Assembly: GCF_022179725.1 (NCBI RefSeq)
Contig: NZ_BPRC01000015.1
Location: 55,287-119,286, forward strand
Direction of reading: 5' to 3'
Length of the DNA: 64,000 nt
Source: Methylorubrum aminovorans
Lineage (GTDB): Bacteria > Pseudomonadota > Alphaproteobacteria > Rhizobiales > Beijerinckiaceae
Of the stretch, positions 18,801-25,800 are shown one piece after another. Under the pieces are notes generated by a model that saw nothing but the letters and a program-made list of their open reading frames with translations, ran no database searches and was not told the origin of the DNA. Positions within the stretch are counted from its first letter, which is position 1. Every line of letters starts with the position of its first letter. Both the position numbers and the translations under genes were made by a program.

Positions 18801-19088
18801 CTCGACGAAGAAGTCGAACGGGTTGATGACCGCGAGCTCGGCGGTGAGATCGACTTCGACGCGGAACTCCGTGGTCTTCTCCGGGAAAACGAGCCGGGCG
18901 AGCCAGTTGCCGGCCGGATCCTGCTGCCAGTTGATGAAGTGGTTCTCCGGCGTCACCTTCAGCGCGTAGGCCGGCACCTTCGTGCGGGCATGCGGCGCCG
19001 GACGAAGCCGGATGGTCTGCGGCCCCAGCGCGATCGGCCGGTCGTAGCGGTAATGCGTGACGTGGTGCAGGGCGGCTTGGATCGACAC
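15804..19088 (-). CDS. Transglutaminase / DUF2126 fusion protein
   Basis: This 1094-residue protein has two parts. Residues about 1-300 form a transglutaminase domain with Cys180 in GSCRDSAW, His in DLHAWAEVYL and Asp in FDATSG. Residues about 300-1090 are DUF2126 (LTMGGEPTFVSVDDF, GGGNHVVLGGATPADSPFLR, HPGGRNYDSFPVNAYEAEGR), a domain often related to circularly permuted ATP-grasp or glutamine-synthetase-like ligases. GTG at 19088 (VSIQAALHHVTHYRYD) has GGAG five bases upstream; a longer ATG frame from 19172 lacks homology. It is the first gene of the three-gene operon and divergent from a zinc metallopeptidase that belongs to the same conserved neighbourhood. Confidence 0.9.
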   Translation of the reverse strand: MSIQAALHHVTHYRYDRPIALGPQTIRLRPAPHARTKVPAYALKVTPENHFINWQQDPAGNWLARLVFPEKTTEFRVEVDLTAELAVINPFDFFVEPYAERRPFDYEADLKVALAPYLVLDEAQGPEIDAFLADVPEETHTVTFLVALNEKVRAHVAYGVRMEPGVQTAAETLTLKSGSCRDSAWLLVQVLRRLGFAARFVSGYLIQLVPDTTAVDGPAGTTTDFTDLHAWAEVYLPGAGWIGFDATSGLLTGEGHIPLVATAHYNAAAPISGLAEPAKVEFAYEMTISRVAEVPRITKPFSDEIWAAMDRLGERIDVDLAAQDVRLTMGGEPTFVSVDDFESPEWNVAAVGPTKRGLADKLVRRLRDRFAPGGMLHYGQGKWYPGESLPRWAFALYWRKDGVPVWKNADRIAVEEGPKTATIADAERLIGALAERLGLARFVFPAYEDAVYWRARESELPVNVTPAAPQTGSPETDARFSRVFGRGLDTPVGYVLPLANLALGEGRAWISEAWAFRRGGAYLNPGDSPLGFRLPLGSLPYVPPDSYPYYHPQDPMEARGDLPAEPGGLKDAPLPKGSDRANGGGIEGVAVRTALAVEPREGVLCVFMPPMERADEYLDLVGHLEHAAEAIGQPIHIEGYEPPYDPRLSVIKVTPDPGVIEVNVHPAASWREAVDITAGLYEEARQTRLGAEKFMIDGRHTGTGGGNHVVLGGATPADSPFLRRPDLLKSLVLFWQRHPCLSYLFAGLYVGPTSQAPRMDEARHDGLYELEIALAQVPGPDQANIPHWLVDRLFRNILADVTGNTHRAEICIDKLFSPDGPTGRLGLLEFRSFEMPPDARMSLAQQVLLRAIVAWLWREPQTGGCVRWGTALHDRFMLPHFLWADFLSVLEDLRAGGYDFDPQAFAAQAAFRFPVFGRVEQGGVSLELRQALEPWHVLGEEGTAGGTVRFVDASVERLQVKVEGFVPGRHVIACNGRRLPMTPTGASGEAVAGLRFKAWQPASSLHPTIPPHGPLTFDILDAWSGRSLGGCRYHVSHPGGRNYDSFPVNAYEAEGRRLARFEAMGHTPGRIAMPAEERTGDFPLTLDLRTPAPR

Positions 19089-19411
19089 GGAGGCTCCGGA
19101 CTTCTTCGCGGTCTCTCGACGCGATGGGGGCGGCGCGCTCTGCCGCTGGTTGCGCGCGTTAGAGTGCCTCACACGACTCCCGGTCTCTGACCGTCGTCAC
19201 TCTGGCAAGGACGGCGCAGCGGGAGTTTTGTGAGAGACGCTTATACATCCCGCTGATCGGAATGGAGCGACCGAAAAAGCAAGAACCATGCAGCCGCCGG
19301 GGGCTGCGCGCGGCGGCACGGCCCTGCGGAACCTCACCCGGCTCACGACCCTTGGTCTGACTGCGGCCCGGTTCTTGTCTGGTCCCCGCCGCGGCCGGAG
19401 CGGGGCGTTCC
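19089..19411. promoter_or_regulatory. Divergent promoter region of the transglutaminase and metallopeptidase genes
   Basis: These 323 bases separate the two divergent transcription units of the ATP-grasp/transglutaminase system and should contain both promoters. A short A/T-richer segment is present around 19227-19250, but no reliable -35/-10 pair or operator palindrome could be assigned. Confidence 0.4.
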
Positions 19412-20572
19412 ATGAAGATCTTCCAGTGTCAGGCCTGTGACCAGCCGGTCTCCTTCGAGAGCACGGTCTGCGAGAGCTGCGAGCGCCGGCTCGGCTATGT
19501 CTGCGACCGTCACGAGGTCTCGGCGCTGGAGCCCTGCGGCGAGGATGCCCGCGGCTCCCTCTTCCGCGCCTACGCCCATCCGGGCGGCAAGTACCGCCTC
19601 TGCGCCAACGCGGCCCATGACGCCTGCAACTGGATGGTGCCGGAGGATTCGCCCGAGACCTACTGTGTCACCTGCCGCCACAACCGGGTGGTGCCGGACC
19701 TCAGCGTGGCGGCCAACCTCGACCGCTGGCGCCAGATCGAGGCGGCCAAGCACCGGCTGTTCTACTCGCTGCTGCGCCTCGACCTGCCGCTGGTGACCCG
19801 GGCGCAGTATTCCGACGGCCTCGCCTTCGATTTCCTCGCCGAGTCGGCCGGGCCGCCGGTGATGACGGGCCATCTCGACGGGCTCATCACCCTGTCGATC
19901 GCCGAGGCCGACGACGTCGAGCGGGAACGCCGGCGCAAGATGTTCGGCGAGTATTACCGCACCCTGCTCGGCCACTTCCGCCACGAGATCGGGCACTATT
20001 TCTGGAACCTGCTGGTGCGCTTCGATCCGAGCTTGCCGATGTTCCGCGTGCTGTTCGGCGACGAGACCCTCGATTACGGCGCCGCGCTCCAGCGTCATCA
20101 CACCGAAGGACCGCCCTCCGATTGGCAGGACTCCTTCGTCTCGTCCTACGCCACCGCGCATCCGTGGGAGGATTTCGCCGAGACCTTCGCCCACTACCTG
20201 CACATCATTGATACGCTGGAGACCGGCAGCGCCTTTGAAATCCGCATCAAGCCGAAGCTGCGCGTGGCGGCCGAGCCGGAGGCGCCATCGACCTGCGTCG
20301 ATTTCGATCCCTACGAGACGCCGGATTTCGAGCGGGTGGTGGAGGCGTGGATCCCGCTCACCTACGCGGTGAACTCGCTCAGCCGCTCCATGGGCCAGCC
20401 GCCGTTCTACCCGTTCAAACTGACGCCCGCGGTGATCGCCAAGCTCGCCTTCGTGCACGAGCGGATCTACGCCGCGCGCACGCCCGGCGGCCTTTCGGAG
20501 ACGGCCAGTGACGAGATGCTGAAGGCGGTGATCGCCGGCCTGCGCCAGCGCGTGGCGGCACCGACGGCGTGA
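19412..20572 (+). CDS. Zinc-binding metallopeptidase (Peptidase_Mx type)
   Basis: This 386-residue protein begins with a zinc-ribbon-like region (CQACDQPV and CESCERRLGYVC, with further Cys pairs CANAAHDAC and CVTC up to residue 92). A zincin-like domain follows. The metal site is HEIGH at residues 191-195, and a downstream ETFAHYLHI segment could supply the third ligand. There is no signal peptide, so it is probably cytoplasmic. Family members are regularly found beside the DUF2126/ATP-grasp/alpha-E/transglutaminase genes, as here (divergent, 323 bases away). This suggests processing of the peptide or modified protein made by that system. Confidence 0.88.
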   Translation: MKIFQCQACDQPVSFESTVCESCERRLGYVCDRHEVSALEPCGEDARGSLFRAYAHPGGKYRLCANAAHDACNWMVPEDSPETYCVTCRHNRVVPDLSVAANLDRWRQIEAAKHRLFYSLLRLDLPLVTRAQYSDGLAFDFLAESAGPPVMTGHLDGLITLSIAEADDVERERRRKMFGEYYRTLLGHFRHEIGHYFWNLLVRFDPSLPMFRVLFGDETLDYGAALQRHHTEGPPSDWQDSFVSSYATAHPWEDFAETFAHYLHIIDTLETGSAFEIRIKPKLRVAAEPEAPSTCVDFDPYETPDFERVVEAWIPLTYAVNSLSRSMGQPPFYPFKLTPAVIAKLAFVHERIYAARTPGGLSETASDEMLKAVIAGLRQRVAAPTA

Positions 20573-20602
20573 TTTTTCAGCCCCCTCCGGTCCCCCACCA
20601 CC

Positions 20603-20721
20603 GTCATTCCGGGGCCGCGGAGCGGAACCCACCCGTGATGCGGCATCGAAGATGTAGCCCCGCGGCATGGCATCGAGGCCAGTCATAGTTTCCGGGCTCG
20701 CCTGTGGCGACCCGGAATGAC
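20603..20721. repeat. Intergenic palindromic element
   Basis: GTCATTCCGGG at 20603-20613 is the exact complement of CCCGGAATGAC at 20711-20721, with about 97 bases between. Elements ending in this motif are common as dispersed repeats in alphaproteobacterial intergenic regions. There is no coding frame inside. Confidence 0.55.
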
Positions 20722-20818
20722 AGGCATGGGGTGGTACGAAAGGGACGCTGCGTTCAGAAAGCGCATCCCTCAAACCCGCCGTCGCAGCCCTGACGCTGTG
20801 CCGGGAGCAACGGGCCGC

Positions 20819-21517
20819 TTACTGCGCCGGGGCCGGCGCGGCCGGGGCCTTCGGCGCGGCGGGCTTCGGAGCCGGCTTGGCGGCGGGTGCCTGGCCGGCG
20901 GTGCCGGTGGCCGCCGGGCCGTTGGCGGTCGCGCCGGGGGCGGCCTTGGGCGCCCATTCCGCGTCGGCGCGGGGGCCGTTCGGACCGTTGGTCGGGCCGG
21001 TGAGCTGGCCGGGCAGCGCGTCGCTCACCCGCTTCCAGCTCTGCGACTGGCACAGGAAGGCGATCAGGCAGCCCTTGACCGTCAGCTCCTCCGGCTCATC
21101 CGACCAGATCGTCACATCGTAGAACTTGCCGTCCTCGGCGTTGTAGATCTTGCCCTCGTAATGGGCCTCGTCGTTCAGCTTGAGGCCGAGGATGAGCTGG
21201 TGGCCGAGGGAGGCGCGGGTGCGCTTCTTCGGATCGGGGTTGCGGAAATCGACCCGCGGCTTGCCTTCGTCGTTGAGCGGCGTCTTCAGCCACACGGCGT
21301 AGCCGCACAGGTTCTTCTCCTGCGGGCCGCATTTCTCGACGCGGATGCGCGCCTTGCCGTCCTGAGTCAGCCACGTGCCGCTCGGGTCACGGGCGGGTGC
21401 GGCCGCCGAGGCGGGAACCGCCGACAGGGCAGCCAGGCCAGCGAGACCGGCGGCGAGGGCCGCGGCGCGGCCGGTGCGGAGGAAAGGCGCGCCTGCACCG
21501 ATCGGTCCGAAGATCAT
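20819..21517 (-). CDS. DUF2147 exported protein
   Basis: This 232-residue protein starts with a Sec signal peptide (ending ALSAVPASA, about residue 38) followed by the DUF2147 domain. Visible motifs are DPSGTWLTQDGKARIRVEKC, LCGYAVWLKTPLN, GKIYNAEDGKFYDV, and the closing LTVKGCLIAFLCQSQSWKR. The C-terminal 60 residues are low-complexity Ala/Pro. The family is periplasmic, lipocalin-like and of unknown function. The ATG at 21517 has GGGGA upstream; the longer frame from 21694 would put the signal peptide internal. It is probably a single-gene unit. Confidence 0.85.
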   Translation of the reverse strand: MIFGPIGAGAPFLRTGRAAALAAGLAGLAALSAVPASAAAPARDPSGTWLTQDGKARIRVEKCGPQEKNLCGYAVWLKTPLNDEGKPRVDFRNPDPKKRTRASLGHQLILGLKLNDEAHYEGKIYNAEDGKFYDVTIWSDEPEELTVKGCLIAFLCQSQSWKRVSDALPGQLTGPTNGPNGPRADAEWAPKAAPGATANGPAATGTAGQAPAAKPAPKPAAPKAPAAPAPAQ

Positions 21518-21696
21518 GCAATCATCCCCACTCGGGCGCGGCGGCACGTGCGGGCCACGCCGTTCAACCTGATGGCTGGGCCGTCCGCTGACGGACCGTT
21601 GCCCCTTCGCCGCAGCCATCGAATCGGAAGGTGACCGGATCATGACCGCCGCGGGGCGGTTGCGACGCAATTCGCCGGTGTTTGCGCGACGCACGC

Positions 21697-21727
21697 AAAA
21701 AGGGCCGGTGCGCGAGGCACCGGCCCT
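21697..21727 (-). terminator. Rho-independent terminator of small Cys protein gene
   Basis: An 11-bp stem (AGGGCCGGTGC / GCACCGGCCCT, loop 21712-21716) is followed on the minus strand by five T residues. It lies 28 bases after the stop of the 69-residue gene. Confidence 0.85.
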
Positions 21728-21754
21728 TCCAGACTAAGACTCTCGGACCCTGAC

Positions 21755-21964
21755 TTACTCGGCCGGGGTCAGGTCGGCGGTGAAGTGGCCGCACCAATCC
21801 TTGGAGGCGACGACCGGCCACAGGCCCTGGCTCTGCGGATCGGGCTGGCTCACCGGCGGGTTGTAGCGGCACAGGCCCTGGTCGCCCGCAGCCTGGGCGC
21901 CGTTGGTCTTGTGGTCGTCGAAGAAGCGGCAGCTCTGGCAGGCGGCGTTGCTCGAGGTGGCCAT
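21755..21964 (-). CDS. Small cysteine-rich protein, 69 aa
   Basis: This compact protein has a CQSC pair followed by RFFDD, then LCRYNPP, WPVV and DWCGHF. The four conserved cysteines (CxxC, C, C) together with the WP and DWCG motifs fit a small metal- or cluster-binding fold found in many proteobacteria, without known function. The start at 21964 has GGAGAG just upstream and the gene ends at a strong terminator, so it is a real monocistronic unit. No signal peptide is present. Confidence 0.8.
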   Translation of the reverse strand: MATSSNAACQSCRFFDDHKTNGAQAAGDQGLCRYNPPVSQPDPQSQGLWPVVASKDWCGHFTADLTPAE

Positions 21965-22283
21965 GATCTCTCTCCGTTTCGTTTGGTCGTCGCGGGTCGG
22001 CGGTTCCTGACCCTGAGCCCTCGGCTCCGGTGTCCCGCCCTCACGGTTCTTAATTAGAACAAGTCCAAACTCTCGTCCAGCTCTTTAGAACGATTCCGAT
22101 TTGTGAGACGGCAATGGACAGTGACGCCGCATCCGGGCGCGAAAGGGCAATGAAGGCAGCCGCTTATGCTTCGGCACTCACCGGACGCCGGAGCCGCCGC
22201 TACGATCTGGGGTTGTCACGAATGCGTGAAGCGGCGGAGAGCCGGACTCTCCGCCGCTTCGGGACGATGCCTTGATGGCTGGG
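21965..22283. other. Intergenic region with promoter and hairpin
   Basis: The 319 bases between two minus-strand genes contain an A/T-rich stretch (about 22048-22105, with TTAGAAC twice) that is the likely promoter area of the small Cys-rich gene. They also contain the strong hairpin annotated at 22228-22260. No further coding frame is supported. Confidence 0.5.
22228..22260 (-). terminator. 14-bp perfect hairpin after the organosulfur operon
   Basis: GAAGCGGCGGAGAG (22228-22241) and CTCTCCGCCGCTTC (22247-22260) form a perfect stem around a 5-base loop, 23 bases past the stop of the last operon gene. There is no T-run on either side, so it may end or protect the transcript without being a classical terminator. 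Confidence 0.6.
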
Positions 22284-23666
22284 TCAGGCCGCGGCAGCGC
22301 GGTCAAGATCGGCGGCGACGAGGCCGGCCAGTTCCGCCGCCTCGTTGCGGATGTCGGGCACCGCGGTGCATTCCCACAGGACGCCGCGCAGGAGCGGCCC
22401 GAGGATCCAGAGCGGTCCCCCGCCCTCCCCGACCGCTCCGCCGACCGCCCGGTAATCCGCGCCGGCATCGAGGCCGAGCCCGAACGGGCCGGGGCGCACG
22501 AAACCCCGTTCCAGCAGGCGACGCAGCAGCGGATCGCGGCTCTCCTTCAGGTGACCGAAGCCGGTGGCGTCGATCATCGCCTGGACAGCGAGTCGCTCCG
22601 GCCGCTCGGCGCCGCGCAGGCGCAGCGTCACCACCGCCTGTGCCGCCTCGTCCTCGGCCGCGAGCAGGCGCCCGGCCCGCACGGTGAGCGCGCCGCGGGC
22701 GATCTCCTCGGCGATCGTCCGGGCGGCCGGCGGAGCGGTGCGGTGGCGATGCACGTCCCAGAACGGGCGCAGGTGGCGCTGGAACCGGGCCTGTTCGCGC
22801 GGCGGCAGGCTGCGCCAGATCGTGTCGGTGAGCGGACGCAGGGCGTCGATGACGCCGTGCCAGCCGATCCCCGCCTGCGCCGCCCGCGCCACCTCCCCGC
22901 GGATGTGGGCGACGAGCCGCCTCAGGGAGGCGAGGTCGGCCGGCGTCAGATCCGGAGCGGGCCAGGCGGCGGCGGGGGCGTGGGCGTTCGGTAGCAGGCC
23001 GCGGCGCGACAGGGCGAGGATGGCGCCGGCAAAGCCCTGCGCCCGCAGGCTTGCCACCGCGTCGAGCATGGTGAGGCCGGTCCCGACGATGAGGACCGGC
23101 GCGTGGGGGTGGAGGCGCCCGAAGCTCTCGGGCGCCCAAGGGTCGAGGCTGTGGCGGCTCCTGCGGGCCGCCGAGGCGAGGTTGCCCATGGCGAGCACGG
23201 CCCCGGCGACCCGGTGGGTCTGCCCGCCCTCGGTGCGCAGCACGAAGCCGCCGCCGCGCGGCTCCAGATCGACCACCGCGTCGTGGACGAGGCGCAGGCG
23301 CGGCACGCCCGGTCCGGTCACCGCCGCGGTGAGCAGATCGGTGAGGTAGCTGCCGTAATGGCCCCGCGCCACGAAGGTGCCGGCCGGGGTCTTCACCACG
23401 CCCTCGCCGAGATCGGCGCCTGAGAGCCATTCCTCGAAATGGCCCGGCCTGTCGGGGAAGGCGCTCATGTTGGCCGCGCGCACGTTGAGGAGATGCGCCG
23501 GATTGCCGGTGCCGTAGGCGAGGCCTCGGGCAAAACTCCCCGAGCGCTCGCACAGCAGCACCGGACGCTCCGGCGGCAGCACGGACAGCAACTGGAGCGC
23601 GGCCATGGTGCCGCTGAACCCCGCGCCGATCACCGCGATGGGGGGCAGGCTCGCCTGACGGGTCAT
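22284..23666 (-). CDS. FAD/NAD(P)-binding flavoprotein
   Basis: This 460-residue protein has an N-terminal Rossmann motif (IAVIGAGFSGTMAALQLL), LLNVRAANMSAFPDRP and GHYGSYLTDLL. A second nucleotide-binding segment follows (PVLIVGTGLTMLDAVASL), then IDATGFGHLKESRDPLLRRL near the end. This is the FAD-dependent NAD_binding_9-type group, not a classical Baeyer-Villiger enzyme. The ATG at 23666 has GAGG nine bases upstream. It is the last gene of the minus-strand sulfonate-type operon, 39 bases after a substrate-binding protein gene, so it probably takes part in oxidation or reduction of an organosulfur compound. The substrate is unknown. Confidence 0.82.
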   Translation of the reverse strand: MTRQASLPPIAVIGAGFSGTMAALQLLSVLPPERPVLLCERSGSFARGLAYGTGNPAHLLNVRAANMSAFPDRPGHFEEWLSGADLGEGVVKTPAGTFVARGHYGSYLTDLLTAAVTGPGVPRLRLVHDAVVDLEPRGGGFVLRTEGGQTHRVAGAVLAMGNLASAARRSRHSLDPWAPESFGRLHPHAPVLIVGTGLTMLDAVASLRAQGFAGAILALSRRGLLPNAHAPAAAWPAPDLTPADLASLRRLVAHIRGEVARAAQAGIGWHGVIDALRPLTDTIWRSLPPREQARFQRHLRPFWDVHRHRTAPPAARTIAEEIARGALTVRAGRLLAAEDEAAQAVVTLRLRGAERPERLAVQAMIDATGFGHLKESRDPLLRRLLERGFVRPGPFGLGLDAGADYRAVGGAVGEGGGPLWILGPLLRGVLWECTAVPDIRNEAAELAGLVAADLDRAAAA

Positions 23667-23705
23667 CGTGAAGGTCCTCAAGCTCCCTCTTCCTTATCGC
23701 GACGC

Positions 23706-24668
23706 TCAGCGCGACGGCGGCTCCCAGACCGGCAGCGCGGCGGCATCGACGGCGCGCGGCAGCAGCCCCTCGGCGCGGAAGGCGTCGGCGATGGTCTGCT
23801 GCTCGGACAGCCCGTCGCGGCTCACCGGCTCGACCCGGTAGGAGCGGCGGGCATTGGCCCGCTTCACGACCTCGGGCTCGATCTTCCACAGGGCGGCGAG
23901 CCGCGCGGCCGCCGCGTCGGGATTGGCCTTCACCCAAGTACCGGCCTCGCGCAGCCGGGCGACGAGCAGGGTCAGGACGTCGGCGCGTTTTTCCGCGTAG
24001 GCGTCGGAGGCGAGATAGTATCGCTTGTAGGCCGAGAGCCCGGTGCCGTCCCGCAGGATGCGTGCCCCGGCCTGGATCTGCGCGGCGGAGAGGAACGGGT
24101 CCCAGGCCACCCAGGCATCGACGCTGCCGCCGGCCAGCGCGCTGCGTCCGTCCGCCGGGGTGAGATAGGCCGGGGTGATGCTCTTGAACGGCAGCCCCTC
24201 GGCCTTGAGCGCGGCAAGCAGCAGGTAGTGGCTGCCCGCACCCTTGGTCACGGCGACCTTGCGGCCCTTGAGATCCGCCACCGTCTTCAGCGGAGAATCG
24301 CCCGGTACCAGGATCGCCTGCGCCTCCGGCGAGGCCGCCTCCTGGGCGATGTAGGTGATCTTGGCCCCCGCTCCCTGCGCGAAGACCGGCACGGTGTCGG
24401 CGACATCCGCCGAGACGTCGATGCGGCCGACGTTGAGCGCCTCCATGATCGGCAGGCCGCTGGTGAACTCGTGCCAGGAGACGGTAACGCCGAGCGGCTT
24501 CAGGGCCGTTTCCAAGGCCGCGTCCTCACGCAGCAGCGAGATCAGCGCCGAGGAGCGCTGATAGCCGATGCGCAGGGTGGATTCTTCCGCCGCGGCTGGG
24601 CTGAGGCCGAAGGCGGAACTGAGCGCGAGACCAGCGAGGACGAGGCGGGCGGCGGACCGGCGGTTCAT
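23706..24668 (-). CDS. ssuA: Sulfonate ABC transporter substrate-binding protein (first paralogue)
   Basis: This 320-residue periplasmic protein has a signal peptide of about 27 residues (ending SPAAA). The SsuA-type core reads LRIGYQRSSALISLL, FTSGLPIMEALNVGRIDVS, DLKGRKVAVTKGAGSHYLL and DAWVAWDPFLSAAQI. It captures aliphatic sulfonates or similar sulfur compounds for the permease encoded upstream. It is one of three SsuA-like genes in this operon and diverges clearly from the other two, so a different substrate is likely. A GC-rich inverted-repeat region separates it from the preceding paralogue. Confidence 0.85.
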   Translation of the reverse strand: MNRRSAARLVLAGLALSSAFGLSPAAAEESTLRIGYQRSSALISLLREDAALETALKPLGVTVSWHEFTSGLPIMEALNVGRIDVSADVADTVPVFAQGAGAKITYIAQEAASPEAQAILVPGDSPLKTVADLKGRKVAVTKGAGSHYLLLAALKAEGLPFKSITPAYLTPADGRSALAGGSVDAWVAWDPFLSAAQIQAGARILRDGTGLSAYKRYYLASDAYAEKRADVLTLLVARLREAGTWVKANPDAAAARLAALWKIEPEVVKRANARRSYRVEPVSRDGLSEQQTIADAFRAEGLLPRAVDAAALPVWEPPSR

Positions 24669-24697
24669 GGTGGGCTTTCGATGGCTCTCGGACGATG

Positions 24698-24727
24698 CCC
24701 CTCCCCCTTGCAGGGAGGAGCCAGGGG
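24698..24727 (-). repeat. Imperfect GC hairpin between binding-protein genes
   Basis: A run of Cs and a run of Gs (CCCCTCCCCC ... AGGGAGGAG ... AGGGG) can fold imperfectly in the 126-base gap between two substrate-binding protein genes. Such intercistronic hairpins may adjust relative mRNA levels; the effect here is inferred. Confidence 0.3.
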
Positions 24728-24794
24728 TGGGGGTGGTTCAGGATGAGGAAGTGCGGTGCCTTCGGCGCCTCGCCGCAGGCGGCGAAGCGCCTGC

Positions 24795-25784
24795 TCAGCT
24801 TCCCGGCTTGCGCACGGCGCCGGCGATATCGACGGTCTTCGGCACGAGCTTGAGCCCGTGGAAGGTGTCGGCGATGCGCTGCTGTTCCCGTGTCACGGCC
24901 TCGTCGAGGGGGCGGATGCCGTAGGTCTGGCGCCTGAGGGCGACGGCGAGGATCGGCGCCGGGATGCCGACCGAGGGGCTCAGCTCCTTAGCCACCGCGT
25001 CGGTGTTGTCCTTCGCCCAGGCATCGACCTCGGCGACCGCCGCGACGATGGCGTCGAGCGCCGCGCCGTTCTCGGTCGCGAAGCTCTTGGACGAGAGGTA
25101 GAACTGGTGGTTGGGCACGAGGCCGGTGCCGTCGGCCAGCACCCGGGCATTGCCGCCGGCTTCGGCTGCGGCGAAGTAAGGGTCCCAGATCACCCAGGCA
25201 TCGACCGCGCCGCGCTCGAACGCCGCCCGCGCATCGGCGGGCGCGAGGTAGACGGGAGTAATGTCGGCGAGGGTCAGCCCGGCCGCCTCGATGGCGCGCA
25301 CCAGCAGGTAGTGCACGTTCGAGCCCTTGTTGAGCGCGACCTTCTTCCCGCGCAGGTCGGCCACCGACTGGATCGGGCTCGCCTTGGGCACCAGGATCGC
25401 CTCGCCCTTGGGCGCGGCCGGCTCGTGGGCGACGTAAGTCAGCGCGTCGCTGGCGGCCTGGGCGAAGATCGGCGGGGTCTCGCCCGCAGAGCCGAAATCG
25501 ACCGCGCCCGCGTTCAAGGCCTCCATCAGCGGCGGGCCGGAGGGAAACTCCGACCATTGCACCCGGTAGCCGAGCGCCTTCAGCTTCGGTTCCAGGGTGC
25601 CGCGGCCCTTGAGCAGGACCAGCGTGCCGTATTTCTGGTAGCCGACCCGCACCACCCGCTCCGTCTGTCGGCTCTCTTGCGCGTGGGCAGCGAGCGTCAG
25701 GCTGGCGAAGATCAGCGCGGCGAGCGCCAGCCACAGGCGCGGCAGGAGCGAAGGCGCGAGGACGGCGCGGGTGCGGGCAGGCAT
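24795..25784 (-). CDS. ssuA: Sulfonate ABC transporter substrate-binding protein (second paralogue)
   Basis: This 329-residue protein has a signal peptide (cleavage near AAHAQ, about residue 35) and the same core motifs: VRVGYQKYGTLVLLKGRG, EFPSGPPLMEALNAGAVDFG, DLRGKKVALNKGSNVHYLLV, AWVIWDPYFAAAEAG. It is closer to canonical SsuA than the first paralogue and sits directly downstream of the monooxygenase gene (16 bases). It is probably the main alkanesulfonate receptor of the system. Confidence 0.88.
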   Translation of the reverse strand: MPARTRAVLAPSLLPRLWLALAALIFASLTLAAHAQESRQTERVVRVGYQKYGTLVLLKGRGTLEPKLKALGYRVQWSEFPSGPPLMEALNAGAVDFGSAGETPPIFAQAASDALTYVAHEPAAPKGEAILVPKASPIQSVADLRGKKVALNKGSNVHYLLVRAIEAAGLTLADITPVYLAPADARAAFERGAVDAWVIWDPYFAAAEAGGNARVLADGTGLVPNHQFYLSSKSFATENGAALDAIVAAVAEVDAWAKDNTDAVAKELSPSVGIPAPILAVALRRQTYGIRPLDEAVTREQQRIADTFHGLKLVPKTVDIAGAVRKPGS

Positions 25785-25800
25785 CGAACGTCCCCCTGGC

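Noticed and set aside
16053..19190. 1045-codon plus-strand frame
   Set aside because: Antisense to the DUF2126/transglutaminase gene whose motifs are clear; long only because of high GC.
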